Made by a program: the position numbers and the translations under genes. The notes beneath the pieces were generated by a model, which saw only the letters and a list, made by a program, of their open reading frames with translations, was not told the DNA's origin and searched no databases. From Theileria orientalis strain Shintoku (Eukaryota; Apicomplexa; Aconoidasida; Piroplasmida; Theileriidae): 64,000 nucleotides of DNA. Below, in pieces: positions 20,399-31,029 of this stretch (positions are counted from its first letter, which is position 1; every line of letters begins with the position of its first letter). The stretch spans positions 248,001-312,000 of the forward strand of contig NC_025261.1 in NCBI RefSeq assembly GCF_000740895.1, written 5' to 3'.

Positions 20399-23046
20399 AT
20401 GTCTAAAAAGTCAGTGTTATCCGAGAACACTTGGGGGTCACTCCCGTTCACCATCGACGGAAGCGAGCAATGGATTCGGAACTTCCGGGACTACTCTAAA
20501 CTAAGATTAAAGGACAACCACCTCACCAGGCCCCTTTGGGTGTGCCCGGATGGCTACATATACCTGGAGTTGTTTACACCTGTGAGTAAGCAGGCGTTGG
20601 ACTTCATCGTCACCATCGCAGAGCCAGTATGTAGGCCGGAACTCATTCACGAATACCAAGTAAGTAAAAAATTGAATAAATCTCCCATAGGTTACGGTAT
20701 TCTCGCTGTATACTGCAGTTTCAGTTGGACTCACAATTGATGAGCTTCTAAACAATTTAAACAAGTTTTCTAAGAATGTGTTGCCCCCAAAGCTCAAAGA
20801 CGCAATCTTGAACACAGCATCAGTGAGTTTATGCGGTTTTAAACTAAAAAAACACTTTAGTCATTCGGTAAAATCAAGTTGGTGTTGCGCGACAATCGCT
20901 ACTGGATAGAATCGTTCGAAAGGAAGGAATTGGACTTTCTGCTAACGAACCAGGAGATAAGGAACTCTCGAATACACTCGAACATTTGGGGGAGCTCGTC
21001 ACAAATGACAGAAAACTCGCAGAGCGGCCTCAACGACTACATAACGATATCGGTTCCGACGTCGGACTTTACATTCGGTACGACGCCAGTTATAATATGA
21101 ATTTGCAGTTTTCAACGCAAACCCCGAGGTTCCCGAGACCGACGAGGCACCAATATCGAAGCTCGGACTGAGGAATGAGAAGAACAAGGTCACAGAGGTG
21201 TTCTCCTTCGAGGTTCAGCAGGAGAAGATCGAGGAGTTGAAAAGGGAGGCCCTGCAGACAATGCGGCGCCCGCTGGTAATGGAGTACGACTTCAGAAAGG
21301 ACAACAACTCAGCATCACTGAACTGCTGCATAAGGTCTAATATTAAAATCAGGTACGGCTTACAAATTTCTCACACACATTCCCTCCCAGGTACTACCAG
21401 GAAAGGGCCCTGAGGAGGATGTTTAGTAACGGAAGAGCAAGGTCGGGGATTATAGTCTTGCCTTGTGGAGCAGGCAAGACGCTCACGGGCATAGTCGCGG
21501 CCTGCACAGTGAGGAAGTCGATCTTTGTCCTTACCACCTCAGCCGTGGCAGTGGAGCAGTGGATAAAGCAGTTCCTGGACTTCACGAACATATCGAGGAG
21601 CAACCTGCTGTCCCTGACGGCGGAGCACAAGAGGGACCTGTGGGACGAAAAAGAGGCAGGCGTGCTCATTTCCACGTACACCATGATGTCGTACTCGAGA
21701 AAACACCGCGAGCACACGGAGAGGATCCTGAACCAGATCAAACAGCGCGAATGGGGACTGCTCATATTCGACGAAGTGCAGTTCGTTCCGGCGCCCGCCT
21801 TCAGGAGGATAAACGAAACGATCAGGTCGCACTGCAAGCTGGGACTGACGGCGACCCTCGTGAGGGAGGACGACCTGATTCGGGACCTGCAGTGGCTGAT
21901 AGGGCCGAAGCTCTACGAAGCAAACTGGCTTGAGCTGCAGGAGAAGGGGTTCCTGGCCAAGGTGATCTGCAAGGAGATATGGTGCCCGATGACGGCGCCC
22001 TTCTACAGAGAGTACTTGAGGAGCACGACCGTGAAGAAGAGGAGGCTCTGGTCGTGCAACCCAGTTAAGCTGATAACCTGCGAGTATCTGCTGAAGTTCC
22101 ACGAGTCACGCGGCGACAAGGTGATCGTGTTCTCCGACAACCTCTTTGCACTGCTACACGCCGCAAAGTTGCTAAACAGGCCCTTTATTTACGGGAAAGT
22201 TAGTTCTGCGGAAAGAATCATCATTTTAAACAAGTTTAAGGTGAGTGGTTTAGGCGGTTAAGGGCTGATTGATTTATTTATTGATTTATGAATTCGCAAA
22301 CCATAGTCAATATTGACACATTAAAGTCAACAATTTTCAGAACGAAAATACTTTCAACACGATATTCTTGTCGAAAGTCGGAGACAATGCGCTTGATATT
22401 CCATGTGCGAACGTGGTGATACAGATATCATTCAATTTCGCGTCGAGGTATTAATGCACCGCAATCCATTTACGTTTAGGCGCCAGGAGGCGCAGAGGCT
22501 CGGCAGGATCCTGAGGCCGAAGTCAAAGGCAGACGAGCACGGCTTCAACGCCTTCTTCTACAGCCTAGTCAGCAAGGACACGCAGGAAATGGTCTTTGCC
22601 GACAAAAGGCAGCAGTTTATCATCGACCAGGTACGTTGCTGACCTAGCCTAGTTTGTGTATTTCCATTTAAAGGCCTACTAATACGCCTTAGGGTTACGC
22701 CTACAACGTTACCAGCTCCTCCGACATCGTTAAGGACACCAGCAACCTCATCTACACGCGCGCACACATTCAGCAGGAGCTGCTTCAGGACATCATCACC
22801 TCCTCCGAGGACGTCGACGAGGAGGAGGAGATCAATCCCACGGATTTGTTTACACCTAACGACGAGAGCTCCATACAGACCTCGGTATCGCAGAAGAAAA
22901 CGGGGCTCGCCGGTCTTTCCGGCTCCCTCAAGAAACAGCTCCAGTACAAGCACCTGCTCCCTCCCCCTGAGAAGCCCCGTAAGAAGGCAAAGCCACCTAC
23001 GGAGCAACACCCGTTCTTCAAAAAGTTTTTTTCCTCTGTAAAATGA
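20399..23046 (+). CDS. XPB: TFIIH DNA helicase/translocase XPB (ERCC3, Ssl2)
   Basis: Multi-exon gene, start [13 protein letters not shown] at 20399, stop at 23044-23046. XPB is the 3'-5' translocase of TFIIH that opens promoters and works in nucleotide excision repair. The N-terminal domain ([18 protein letters not shown]) is that of eukaryotic XPB. Helicase motif I is LPCGAGKT near 21460, motif Ia-like [11 protein letters not shown], motif [16 protein letters not shown], motif [13 protein letters not shown], and motif [14 protein letters not shown] near 22490. Motif II has DEVQ where I expect DEVH. The C-terminal tail is basic and Lys/Pro-rich ([13 protein letters not shown]). At least eight short introns. 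The partner genes of TFIIH are not in the window. Confidence 0.95.
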
Positions 23047-23093
23047 TTTTTAATCATCGTTGTTTGTAACATAGTCCACTTTACACCTTATTC

Positions 23094-24019
23094 ATGTTTA
23101 CCAGTCCTACCTTTGGTGCTTTCATAAGATTCCACCCCTTTTTCAGGAATCCTACCACCAATTCTGCTTTAAACTACCAGATTAAAGGCGTCAGATCCTT
23201 TTCGGCTTCAAACAGTGGTTTTTTGGATCACATCACTCATATTAGGTCCAATCTTTCCTCACTTCAGGACGACCTAACATTTTTGGCATCGTCGAACGTA
23301 AAATCGGTATTTAGAGTCAAATTATCCACTTACACTCACTTTTAGCAATGTCACCTTCTCGAGCTAAAGTTTAAGGATCCTTCCAACTCAACTTTGAGCT
23401 CAAAGCTGTCCCACTTGACCAACAAGGGTGGCGAGCTCGAGAGGCTTGTTTACAAGATTCTGGACAATAGGCTTCGCTACAACCTGGTACCGCACATCAA
23501 CTTTCTTTACTCCTAATGCGCTTATTCAGGCCAAGAACCGGCGCATTACCAAGGACAGCAGCTACAAATACGGCATCGTTGGCGTTTCCATGGTCTGTGT
23601 GTTCGGGTCTCTCGCTCTTTCTCTCAATCCCATCTTCCTTGCCGTAACTCTCTTCGACTTTATTTCCTTTTTTAGGGCGCCGCCGTGGGTCTTTACTTTT
23701 ACAGGATCGTTTTCAGGCAGTCGATGCTACGCAAAGGTACGATGTGCAACATCCATGCTTATTTACACACCACGTCCATACGTAACACGTACACACGTAA
23801 CACATACACCATACATACGCTTAAGCCGTATATACATCACTCGTTAATACCACATTAGCCACCAACTTGAACATGGAGAACCTGATTCTGGAGAACCGGG
23901 ACAACAAGAGGCGTCTCTCTTTTCTCGTCAAGGTCATGCTCTACCGTCTGGGCAGCTTGGAGCGCGAGCTTCGCCTACTTCCTTCTGCGGCTCCTGCCCA
24001 CCGCCATGAGGAGCATTGA
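23094..24019 (+). CDS. hypothetical mitochondrial-type membrane protein
   Basis: About five exons, starting at ATG 23094 and ending with TGA at 24017-24019. The N-terminus (MFTSPTFGAFIRFHPFF) lacks acidic residues and looks like a mitochondrial presequence. A helical, partly coiled-coil segment follows (LSSLQDDLTFLASS, ELERLVYKILDNRL), then one membrane segment split by an intron (YGIVGVSM joined to GAAVGLYFYRIVF). The last exon is basic and helical (ENLILENRDNKRR). A mitochondrial membrane protein with a coiled coil is likely; the family is unknown. The last 45 bases overlap the 3' end of the convergent Elp3 gene. Confidence 0.6.
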
Positions 24020-27000
24020 GGACAGTCCTACGCACAGTGACATCGTCAGCAGTGGGTTTTCGTCCATGAACCTGTCCACTCTCCTTTTGGCCACTGTGGC
24101 CATAAGCTTCAATTCTTCTATTACATTCATTTTATAGTAGTCATGCTGCACGCCCTCGTTGTGCTCTGCGTACTCGAACACCTTGCTTACGTTCACTTCG
24201 TGTTCCCAGTTTTTCATCAACTCGTAACTACTCACATGGTCCTTTCTTGCTGGCAGTGGCTGCTCCAGTATTATGGATGCATTTTCCAGGTTAACCTGCT
24301 CCACTCTTATCAGGTCAGGCACTCTTATCTTCCTTTGCTTCGAACCTTCGTATCTTTGCTTTATGTCTTCAAGACTCAGTTTCTTCGTCATGAACGTTTC
24401 TTCGAGCGCGTATCCGTGCTTCTTGTAGTACTCTCTCGTTCCAATTCCTGCGATTATTGCCATTCTCCACAGACCTACATTTAATTAGTCAATGTTGTAT
24501 ATTCGTCATTACTATCCATCTATTTATCACATATATATCCATCTATTTGTCTATCACCTATCAATCTATCCATCTATCTATCAACAGCAATGTTTACCTC
24601 TGTATATTGCTATTATCTCCGCTGCTATTATCAAATTAGTTCCAATTCCTCTGTGCTGTGATGGCTCGTTGACGTCCAATTTTTCTCCGTGTGCCACCAC
24701 CACTCCTGAATTATTTGTCAGTTATGTATTTTGTCACACATTTAGCTAGCTACTTATTACTGTAGGCGATAGATAAGTTGACTAAGCTACAAATCGGTTA
24801 ATTAGCAGATAGTGTAACTACTACCAACAACTACATATATCGAGTGTTTTTACAGTTCTTACCGTAGACGTGCAGCTCCCTTATCAGTCCTGCTCCTGTC
24901 AGGCACCTGAACTTCGATATGCTTTCGTCGTACTCCCTCCGGGCGCTCACTCTCAGCCGCAGGAAGCCGTATATTATCGTCCTCTCCTCGTTCTCGTAGC
25001 TCAGGAAGTACTCCGTGCCTCCTCTCGTCTCGTACTCGCGCACCACCAGCTCCGGCACTCCTATGCCCGACTCCTTCACTTCTCTGCATCGTATGCAGTT
25101 GCACTTAAGTCCCAGCTTCTTCATCTTGTTGAGTATCAGCTGTCTCATGTTCGTGTAGTTCGTGCCTGCTATTATTGACGGGTTCGGGATGTCTCTAATT
25201 ACTCTGTTGAGCCTTATCCACGGGTGCACTGCTCTCTTCGCCTTAATGAGCAGGTTCATCAGCAGGTTCGCGTCCACGTCGAAGTAGGGTATGTACTTGC
25301 CCTCCTTGTGCCACTTTTCAATTTCAGTGAACGGCGTCACTTCGCAGGGGTATATTTTCCACTGGTCCGCCTGCAGGTCCTCGCTCGAGAGCACGTACTT
25401 GAACATCTTCTTGTCCTCTTCAGGGTCACTTCCTGGCAGGTCCGGCATCAGGTGTATATCTACCTTGTAGCAGTTTTCCTTAAGCAGGTGTATTGCTCTG
25501 ATCGAGTCCTCCGTGCTGTGCCCTCTGTTAACGTAGTCCAGTATTCTGTTGTTCGTGTGCTGTATTCCCAGCTGCACTCGCGTGCATCCGTATCTTCTCA
25601 GCAGCTCTATTTCCCCTGCTGTTATTCTATCTGGCCTCGTTTCCAGCGTCAATCCTATTATTCTGCACTTACTTCTTTCGTTCAGCTCGTGCTCTAGCTC
25701 TATGCTATATCTTTCTCTTGCTTTACTCAGGTTTTCTGGGTATATGTTCGCCGCGTAGAACAGGTCTCTTACGAACTCCTCCTGGTAACTTCTTGGGTAT
25801 CCGCTCCACGTTCCTCCCAGCACTATGATTTCTATCTTATCTACTACGTGTCCGTTTTTGTACAGTGTGTTTGCTCTGTCGTAAAACTGCTTCACTGCGT
25901 CAAAGTCGTTTTGGTTTGCTCTCAGCACTGCTGGTTCTGTCGACAGGTAACTTCTCGGCTGTCCCGGCTCATTCGGGCAGTAATAACAGTCCTCTGAGCA
26001 GCTGAACGTTCCTGGACTCGTCATCACTGTGATCACCACCACTCCTGAGTTAGATCTTATTGCCTTATTTCTCAGCAGGTGCTTCAGCCTACTTCCCACC
26101 ATGACCTTCTGGTTCCCTTCGTTTTCTTCCTGTGTTGTTCTTTCGTTATCCACGCCGTTAGCTGGCTGCGACACAACAGTTCCATCACTCCTATTACTTG
26201 GCTGTGACTCAACCGTTCCATCAACTCTATTACTTGGCTGTGACTCAACCGTTCCATCAACTCTATTACTTGATGAACTCTCTTCTTCATATTTTTTATC
26301 AACTGATCTCTCTTCATCCTTTACTTGATTCTCTTCAAGCTTTTCTTGCGATATATCTTTCCCTTCTTCTTCGTCCAGTGTTACACACTGCAGAGACTCT
26401 AGCCTTTCGAATATCTCTCTTTTCGATGGTGCCAACTTATGCTTCCTTCTCAATCTTGACATTATTACGTTAAGGTCGTCATTTTCCATTTTATCGTAGT
26501 AGCTTTCTATCAGGTCAACTATGAACTCGTCCAGCTTCGTCAGGTTTTTAGTGTCGATGTTCAGGTACGTGTCTCTGTATCTATCGAAGTTAAGCCTGCT
26601 AAACGTGAAATCTTGCGGCGTCATTCCATCCTTCTGTTCAAACTTTCTTTCAAACTCCTTCCACTGGTCCATTGATTTTGCGAACGATTCCAGGTGCCTT
26701 CTTCTGTGGTAGTCTTCGAAATCCAGCCTCGTCACTCTCTTCACTTCTCCTGCTGCCTTTGGGAACCCATCTCTTGTTGCTGTAAAGAAATTCTTCATTT
26801 CCTCGCTACTATCTGAGTCCCATTCCTCTGATATCGCCTCAGAATCGCCGTTTCTGGTCACATTTAGGTCATCCTTAATAAAGTCTACCTTAAACTCTCC
26901 ATTTGATGTGGTTTCTTCATTATTAAAAATGTTTTTATCATTCAAATCCAAGGAATCATCAAATGGTTGTGTACTAGTATCAAATTCTCTATTTCCAAAA

Positions 27001-27044
27001 TCAGAATCAGAACTATTAATTTCCTTAGTGTACGTTGAATCCAT
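23975..27044 (-). CDS. ELP3: Elp3-type radical SAM tRNA-modifying acetyltransferase with C-terminal membrane anchor
   Basis: Three exons on the minus strand: a long one from 27044 to about 24860, a short one near 24716-24593 and the last from about 24471 to 23975. Elp3 is the catalytic subunit of Elongator, which installs cm5U-type modifications on tRNA wobble uridines. The radical-SAM Cys cluster is CSEDCYYC near residue 355. The acetyltransferase fold runs across the last exons (QHRGIGTNLIIAAE, then IAGIGTREYYKKHGY). Two features are unusual. The acidic N-terminal extension is about 300 residues and carries a short repeat. The C-terminus has a predicted membrane helix (NPLLTMSLCVGLSSMLLMA) with a basic tail; such a tail anchors Toxoplasma Elp3 to the outer mitochondrial membrane. 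Both joins keep frame. Confidence 0.92.
26165..26273 (-). repeat. in-frame 36-bp tandem repeat in Elp3 N-terminal extension
   Basis: About three copies of a 36-bp unit coding SNRVDGTVESQP-like dodecapeptides; the third copy is diverged (PANGVDNERT). The first two copies are nearly identical at DNA level, so the array has probably expanded or been homogenised recently. Confidence 0.85.
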
Positions 27045-27352
27045 TTATTTTAAAATATTAAATTAAATTCAAATAAATACTGTAGAATCTTAACAAAAAT
27101 GTAATAAGTAGCACATAATACGAAAAATAAATTATTTCATAAAAAATCAAATTATTAAAATAGAAAGAAAATAAATTTTTAATGGCAATTCCCTATCTTG
27201 AAAAATAAATAATATAATCTGTTTTACATTAATTTCATCTAAAACACTATTTTACCATTGTTAGTTTTTATTATTTTATAAAATGTACTATATTTTTACT
27301 TTACCTATAACGCCATTAAACAAACAATTTAGTTCCCTTTTAAAAAGTACAA
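27045..27352. other. AT-rich divergent promoter region
   Basis: A 308-bp spacer between divergent Elp3 (-) and the small coiled-coil gene (+). Strongly AT-rich; nothing else is visible. Confidence 0.6.
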
Positions 27353-27865
27353 ATGAATACTAACACACCTTCCTCTGATACTTCTCATGGCATTTTGGAG
27401 CAACTTGAAGATTATGTTAGGTTCAAAATAAATCTTATAAACGGGCTCATGGACTTAAGAACCGACGTACCGGATGGGAAATGCAAAGAAGCTTTCGAAG
27501 ATGTAATTAAAACCTTTTCTGACGTTGATATATTGGTCGACTCACTCACCCATAAGGTTGAAAGGGACAAATCTTTTGTAAAATATATTCACTCAATTTT
27601 AAAATCTAATGACTCGCAAATGGTAAATTTACTAAAGTTGGCCCAAACTGTTAACGAAAAGGGAGGACTACCTGCTGACTCAATTACAGAACATAAATCA
27701 GAGCCATCAGATCAGATCACTGTTAAAAACAAAGACATTTCAACTTCAAATATAACTAGTAATATTAAAAAACGTCAACCTTTGGAAAATTCAAAACTAA
27801 CTACAATACACAGGAGAAAAGCAGTCGTTACAAATTCCGGGATCCCGAGGTGGAAACTAAAATAA
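27353..27865 (+). CDS. small hypothetical coiled-coil protein
   Basis: Single exon, 170 residues, with an ATG at 27353. The first ~110 residues are helical with heptad-like hydrophobics (ILEQLEDYVRFKINLINGL, DVDILVDSLTHKVERDK, VNLLKLAQTVNEKG). The rest is polar and ends in a basic tail (IHRRKAVVTNSGIPRWKLK). A short helical hairpin plus basic tail would suit a Mediator or kinetochore subunit, but no family is recognised. It is not the shadow of another gene: nothing else supportable lies on either strand here. Confidence 0.65.
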   Translation: MNTNTPSSDTSHGILEQLEDYVRFKINLINGLMDLRTDVPDGKCKEAFEDVIKTFSDVDILVDSLTHKVERDKSFVKYIHSILKSNDSQMVNLLKLAQTVNEKGGLPADSITEHKSEPSDQITVKNKDISTSNITSNIKKRQPLENSKLTTIHRRKAVVTNSGIPRWKLK

Positions 27866-28598
27866 TCTTTTAGATGTATGAAGGAATCTTGTATTTTAAA
27901 CTGGATTTAATCTAATCATCTTAAATTTAATTTTATTAAGATATGTTATAGAGTAGATTATTTACACGTAAATCAACATACACATTTTTAGATTAAATGT
28001 GGATTTTTTGTATAAAATTATGTTTTTATACCAAATATAAACTGTTCTTAATGTTTGTATTTAAAATTTTAATATTGTCTACTTTAATACTAAAAATTAG
28101 ATACAATGTGCATGAGTAGCTTAGACTTCCGTTATGTGGCAACCCTTGAATATTTAATGCTGCACCTAAGATAATAGGTAAAAGGTGCCACATAAAGCGT
28201 GATATTTAACCAAAGGTGTCACATAAAAGGATGAATTTATATATTAGGTGCCACATAAAACAATTTGTATGTAATATAAGGGGAAAATTTTCCTATTTGT
28301 GGGATTTAGCTTTAAGTGGCATCTTTCACCCCAGTTGACTAGATCCATATAAAATTGATTATTATATTCACAATATAAATACTCTAAGTCTACAACTCAA
28401 AAATTTAAAAACACCGATCTAGTATTGAATTTAATCTTTCGATACTTCTTTCATTTTGATTATATTTTTTAGCGTTTTTTGTCTATCATTTTGTTAGATA
28501 ACGTCGAAAATATAATCTTCCTTTTCATTCGTCAACGAACACATTACACTTAATCACCATTTTCTAATTAAGGCTTATTTCTGTAGAATAGATTAAAA
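27866..28598. other. HSP70 upstream region
   Basis: A 733-bp spacer between two plus-strand genes. It holds the repeat cluster at 28132-28322 and otherwise AT-rich sequence. No ORF. Pyrimidine-rich stretches around 28430-28560 may belong to the 5' UTR. Confidence 0.6.
28132..28322. promoter_or_regulatory. cluster of GGTGCCACATAAA repeats upstream of HSP70
   Basis: Three direct copies of AGGTG(C/T)CACATAAA lie at 28183-28196, 28214-28227 and 28246-28259, spaced 31 and 32 bp (about three helical turns). The reverse complement core is at 28132-28141 (TTATGTGGCA), and a partial reverse copy at 28311-28322 (TTTAAGTGGCAT). The cluster ends about 280 bp before the HSP70 start. It does not look like the nGAAn heat-shock element. 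A transcription factor binding array is my inference. Confidence 0.55.
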
Positions 28599-30545
28599 AT
28601 GGGAAGCCCAGCAATTGGAATCGATTTGGGTACAACATACTCATGTGTCGCTGTGTACAAGGACAACAATGTGGAAATCATTCCAAACGACCAGGGAAAC
28701 AGAACAACACCATCATATGTTGCCTTTACCGATACTGAAAGGTTGATTGGAGATGCAGCCAAAAACCAGGAAGCACGCAACCCAGAAAACACCATCTTCG
28801 ACGCCAAGAGACTTATTGGTAGGAAGTTCGACGATAGGACAGTCCAAGAAGATATGAAGCACTGGCCATTCAAGGTCACTAACGGACCGAACGGAAAACC
28901 GAACATTGAGGTGACCTTCCAAGGGGAGAGGAAGACCTTCCACGCCGAGGAAATATCCTCAATGGTGCTCACGAAGATGAAGGAGATAGCGGAGGCGTTC
29001 ATCGGCAAGTCAGTGAAGGACGTAGTCATCACAGTGCCAGCCTACTTCAACGACTCGCAGCGCCAGGCGACGAAGGATGCAGGAACCATAGCAGGCCTGA
29101 ACGTGATGAGAATCATCAATGAGCCGACTGCAGCAGCAATAGCATACGGCCTTGACAAGAAGAGCGGAGGAGAAAAGAACGTATTGATCTTTGACCTGGG
29201 AGGTGGAACTTTTGATGTTAGCATACTGACGATAGAAGACGGAATCTTCGAGGTCAAGGCCACGGCAGGAGACACGCACCTGGGAGGAGAGGACTTCGAC
29301 AACCTGCTGGTGGAGCATTGCGTGCGTGACTTCATGCGCCTCAACAACGGAAAGAACCTGTCCTCAAACAAGAGAGCACTCAGGAGACTGAGAACGCACT
29401 GCGAACGCGCAAAGAGAGTACTCTCGAGCTCGACGCAGGCAACAATAGAGCTGGACTCATTGTACGAGGGCATTGACTACAACACCACGATCAGCAGAGC
29501 AAGGTTCGAGGAGCTGTGTAACGAGAAGTTCAGAAGCACGCTGGTGCCAGTGGAGAAGGCGCTTGAGTCATCAGGACTTGACAAGAGGAGCATCCACGAG
29601 GTGGTGCTGGTTGGAGGCTCGACGAGAATCCCGAAGATACAGACGCTCATCAAGAACTTCTTTAACGGAAAGGAGCCCTGCAGGTCAATTAACCCAGACG
29701 AAGCAGTGGCATACGGAGCAGCAGTGCAAGCAGCAATCCTGTCAGGAAACCAGTCGGAGAAGATCCAGGAACTGCTCTTGCTCGACGTGGCACCACTCTC
29801 GCTCGGCCTCGAGACGGCAGGAGGAGTCATGACAGTTTTAATCAAGAGGAACACGACGATTCCAACGAAGAAGAACCAAATATTCACGACCAATGAAGAC
29901 CGCCAGGAGGGAGTGCTGATCCAAGTGTTTGAAGGAGAAAGAGCAATGACGAAGGACAATAACCTGCTCGGAAAGTTCCACCTCAGCGGAATAGCACCAG
30001 CACCGAGAGGAGTGCCGCAAATCGAGGTCACATTCGACATTGACGCTAACGGCATCCTCAACGTGACGGCCATGGACAAGTCGACCGGAAAGTCGGAGCA
30101 CGTGACGATCACGAACGACAAGGGACGCCTGAGCCAGGAGGAAATAGACCGCATGGTCGAGGAGGCCGAGAAGTACAAGGAGGAGGACGAGAAGCGCAGG
30201 AAGTGCGTCGAGAGCCGCCACAAACTCGAAAACTACTGCTACAGCATGAAGAACACGCTCAGCGAGGAGCCCGCGAAGCAGAAGCTCAGCGCCGAGGAGG
30301 TCGAAAAGGCCATGGCTGAGCTCACCGACGCACTCAAGTGGGTCGAGAGCAACCAGCTGGCCGAGCACGACGAGTTCGAGGACAAGCTCAAGCACGTCGA
30401 GAGCGTCTGCAACCCGCTGGTCACGAAGCTCTACCAGTCGGGCGGGGCACCGGCAGGCGGCCCTGACATGGCGGGCGGCGCAGGCTTCCCAGGCGGCCAG
30501 GCCCCGCCCCCGTCCTCGGGCCCCACGGTCGAGGAGGTAGACTGA
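28599..30545 (+). CDS. HSP70: cytosolic heat-shock protein 70
   Basis: Single exon of 648 residues. ATP-driven chaperone of the cytosol and nucleus. All three family signatures are present: IDLGTTYS near residue 8, [12 protein letters not shown] near 196, and [12 protein letters not shown] near 334. The substrate-binding domain and a Gly/Pro-rich linker follow, and the chain ends in EEVD, the TPR co-chaperone signal of cytosolic members. There is no signal peptide and no KDEL-type end, which rules out the ER form. Codon use is strongly biased to G/C-ending codons toward the 3' end, typical of a highly expressed gene. Confidence 0.98.
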   Translation: MGSPAIGIDLGTTYSCVAVYKDNNVEIIPNDQGNRTTPSYVAFTDTERLIGDAAKNQEARNPENTIFDAKRLIGRKFDDRTVQEDMKHWPFKVTNGPNGKPNIEVTFQGERKTFHAEEISSMVLTKMKEIAEAFIGKSVKDVVITVPAYFNDSQRQATKDAGTIAGLNVMRIINEPTAAAIAYGLDKKSGGEKNVLIFDLGGGTFDVSILTIEDGIFEVKATAGDTHLGGEDFDNLLVEHCVRDFMRLNNGKNLSSNKRALRRLRTHCERAKRVLSSSTQATIELDSLYEGIDYNTTISRARFEELCNEKFRSTLVPVEKALESSGLDKRSIHEVVLVGGSTRIPKIQTLIKNFFNGKEPCRSINPDEAVAYGAAVQAAILSGNQSEKIQELLLLDVAPLSLGLETAGGVMTVLIKRNTTIPTKKNQIFTTNEDRQEGVLIQVFEGERAMTKDNNLLGKFHLSGIAPAPRGVPQIEVTFDIDANGILNVTAMDKSTGKSEHVTITNDKGRLSQEEIDRMVEEAEKYKEEDEKRRKCVESRHKLENYCYSMKNTLSEEPAKQKLSAEEVEKAMAELTDALKWVESNQLAEHDEFEDKLKHVESVCNPLVTKLYQSGGAPAGGPDMAGGAGFPGGQAPPPSSGPTVEEVD

Positions 30546-31029
30546 GCGCGCGCACTTGGGCGTCGACTCATACCGACAATAAATGCATAATTGGGCTCAA
30601 CTGTTCAATTACTTTGGAATCTCTCAATGTAGCCTTTTAATAATATACTATAACATACATCTTACGCATTACTATACATCGTACGCATTACTATGCATCT
30701 TATGAATTACTATACATCGTACGCATTACTATGCATCTTATGAATTACTATACATCTTATGAATTACTATACATCGTACGCATTATACAAGTTTACGTTT
30801 ACGTGTGCGTTTGGATGAACGCCGATTGGTGCCAGGGGTAGCTCAGGGCGCAGGCGTCGGGGACAGCCGCGGGCGCAGTCGGACTTAGCGGTGGCGCGAG
30901 CCGCGAAGCAGTGTGTGGGCGCACAGCGTCAAACGCAAGTGTCGTAGGCAAGTGTTTGACGGAAGTGTCGTACGCAAGCATCGTGAGCACGTGTCGTAGG
31001 CAGAAACGCCTTAACGCTGAAAGGCGGAT
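30546..31029. repeat. 3' spacer of HSP70 with tandem repeats
   Basis: A 484-bp convergent spacer. From about 30655 to 30790 there are seven degenerate copies of a 19-bp unit (ACATCKTAYGMATTACTAT and variants). From about 30930 to 31010 a second, looser repeat of GTGTCGTAGGCAAG-like words occurs. The repeats separate the HSP70 stop from the stop of the convergent BRE1-like gene. No gene is supported. Confidence 0.8.

Noticed and set aside
28183..28259. possible short CRISPR-like direct repeats
   Set aside because: Only three 14-bp copies in a eukaryotic promoter, with reverse copies nearby; better explained as factor-binding sites.
29477..30223. 248-codon frame antisense to HSP70
   Set aside because: Known type of artefact: long antisense frames opposite HSP70 arise from its codon bias.
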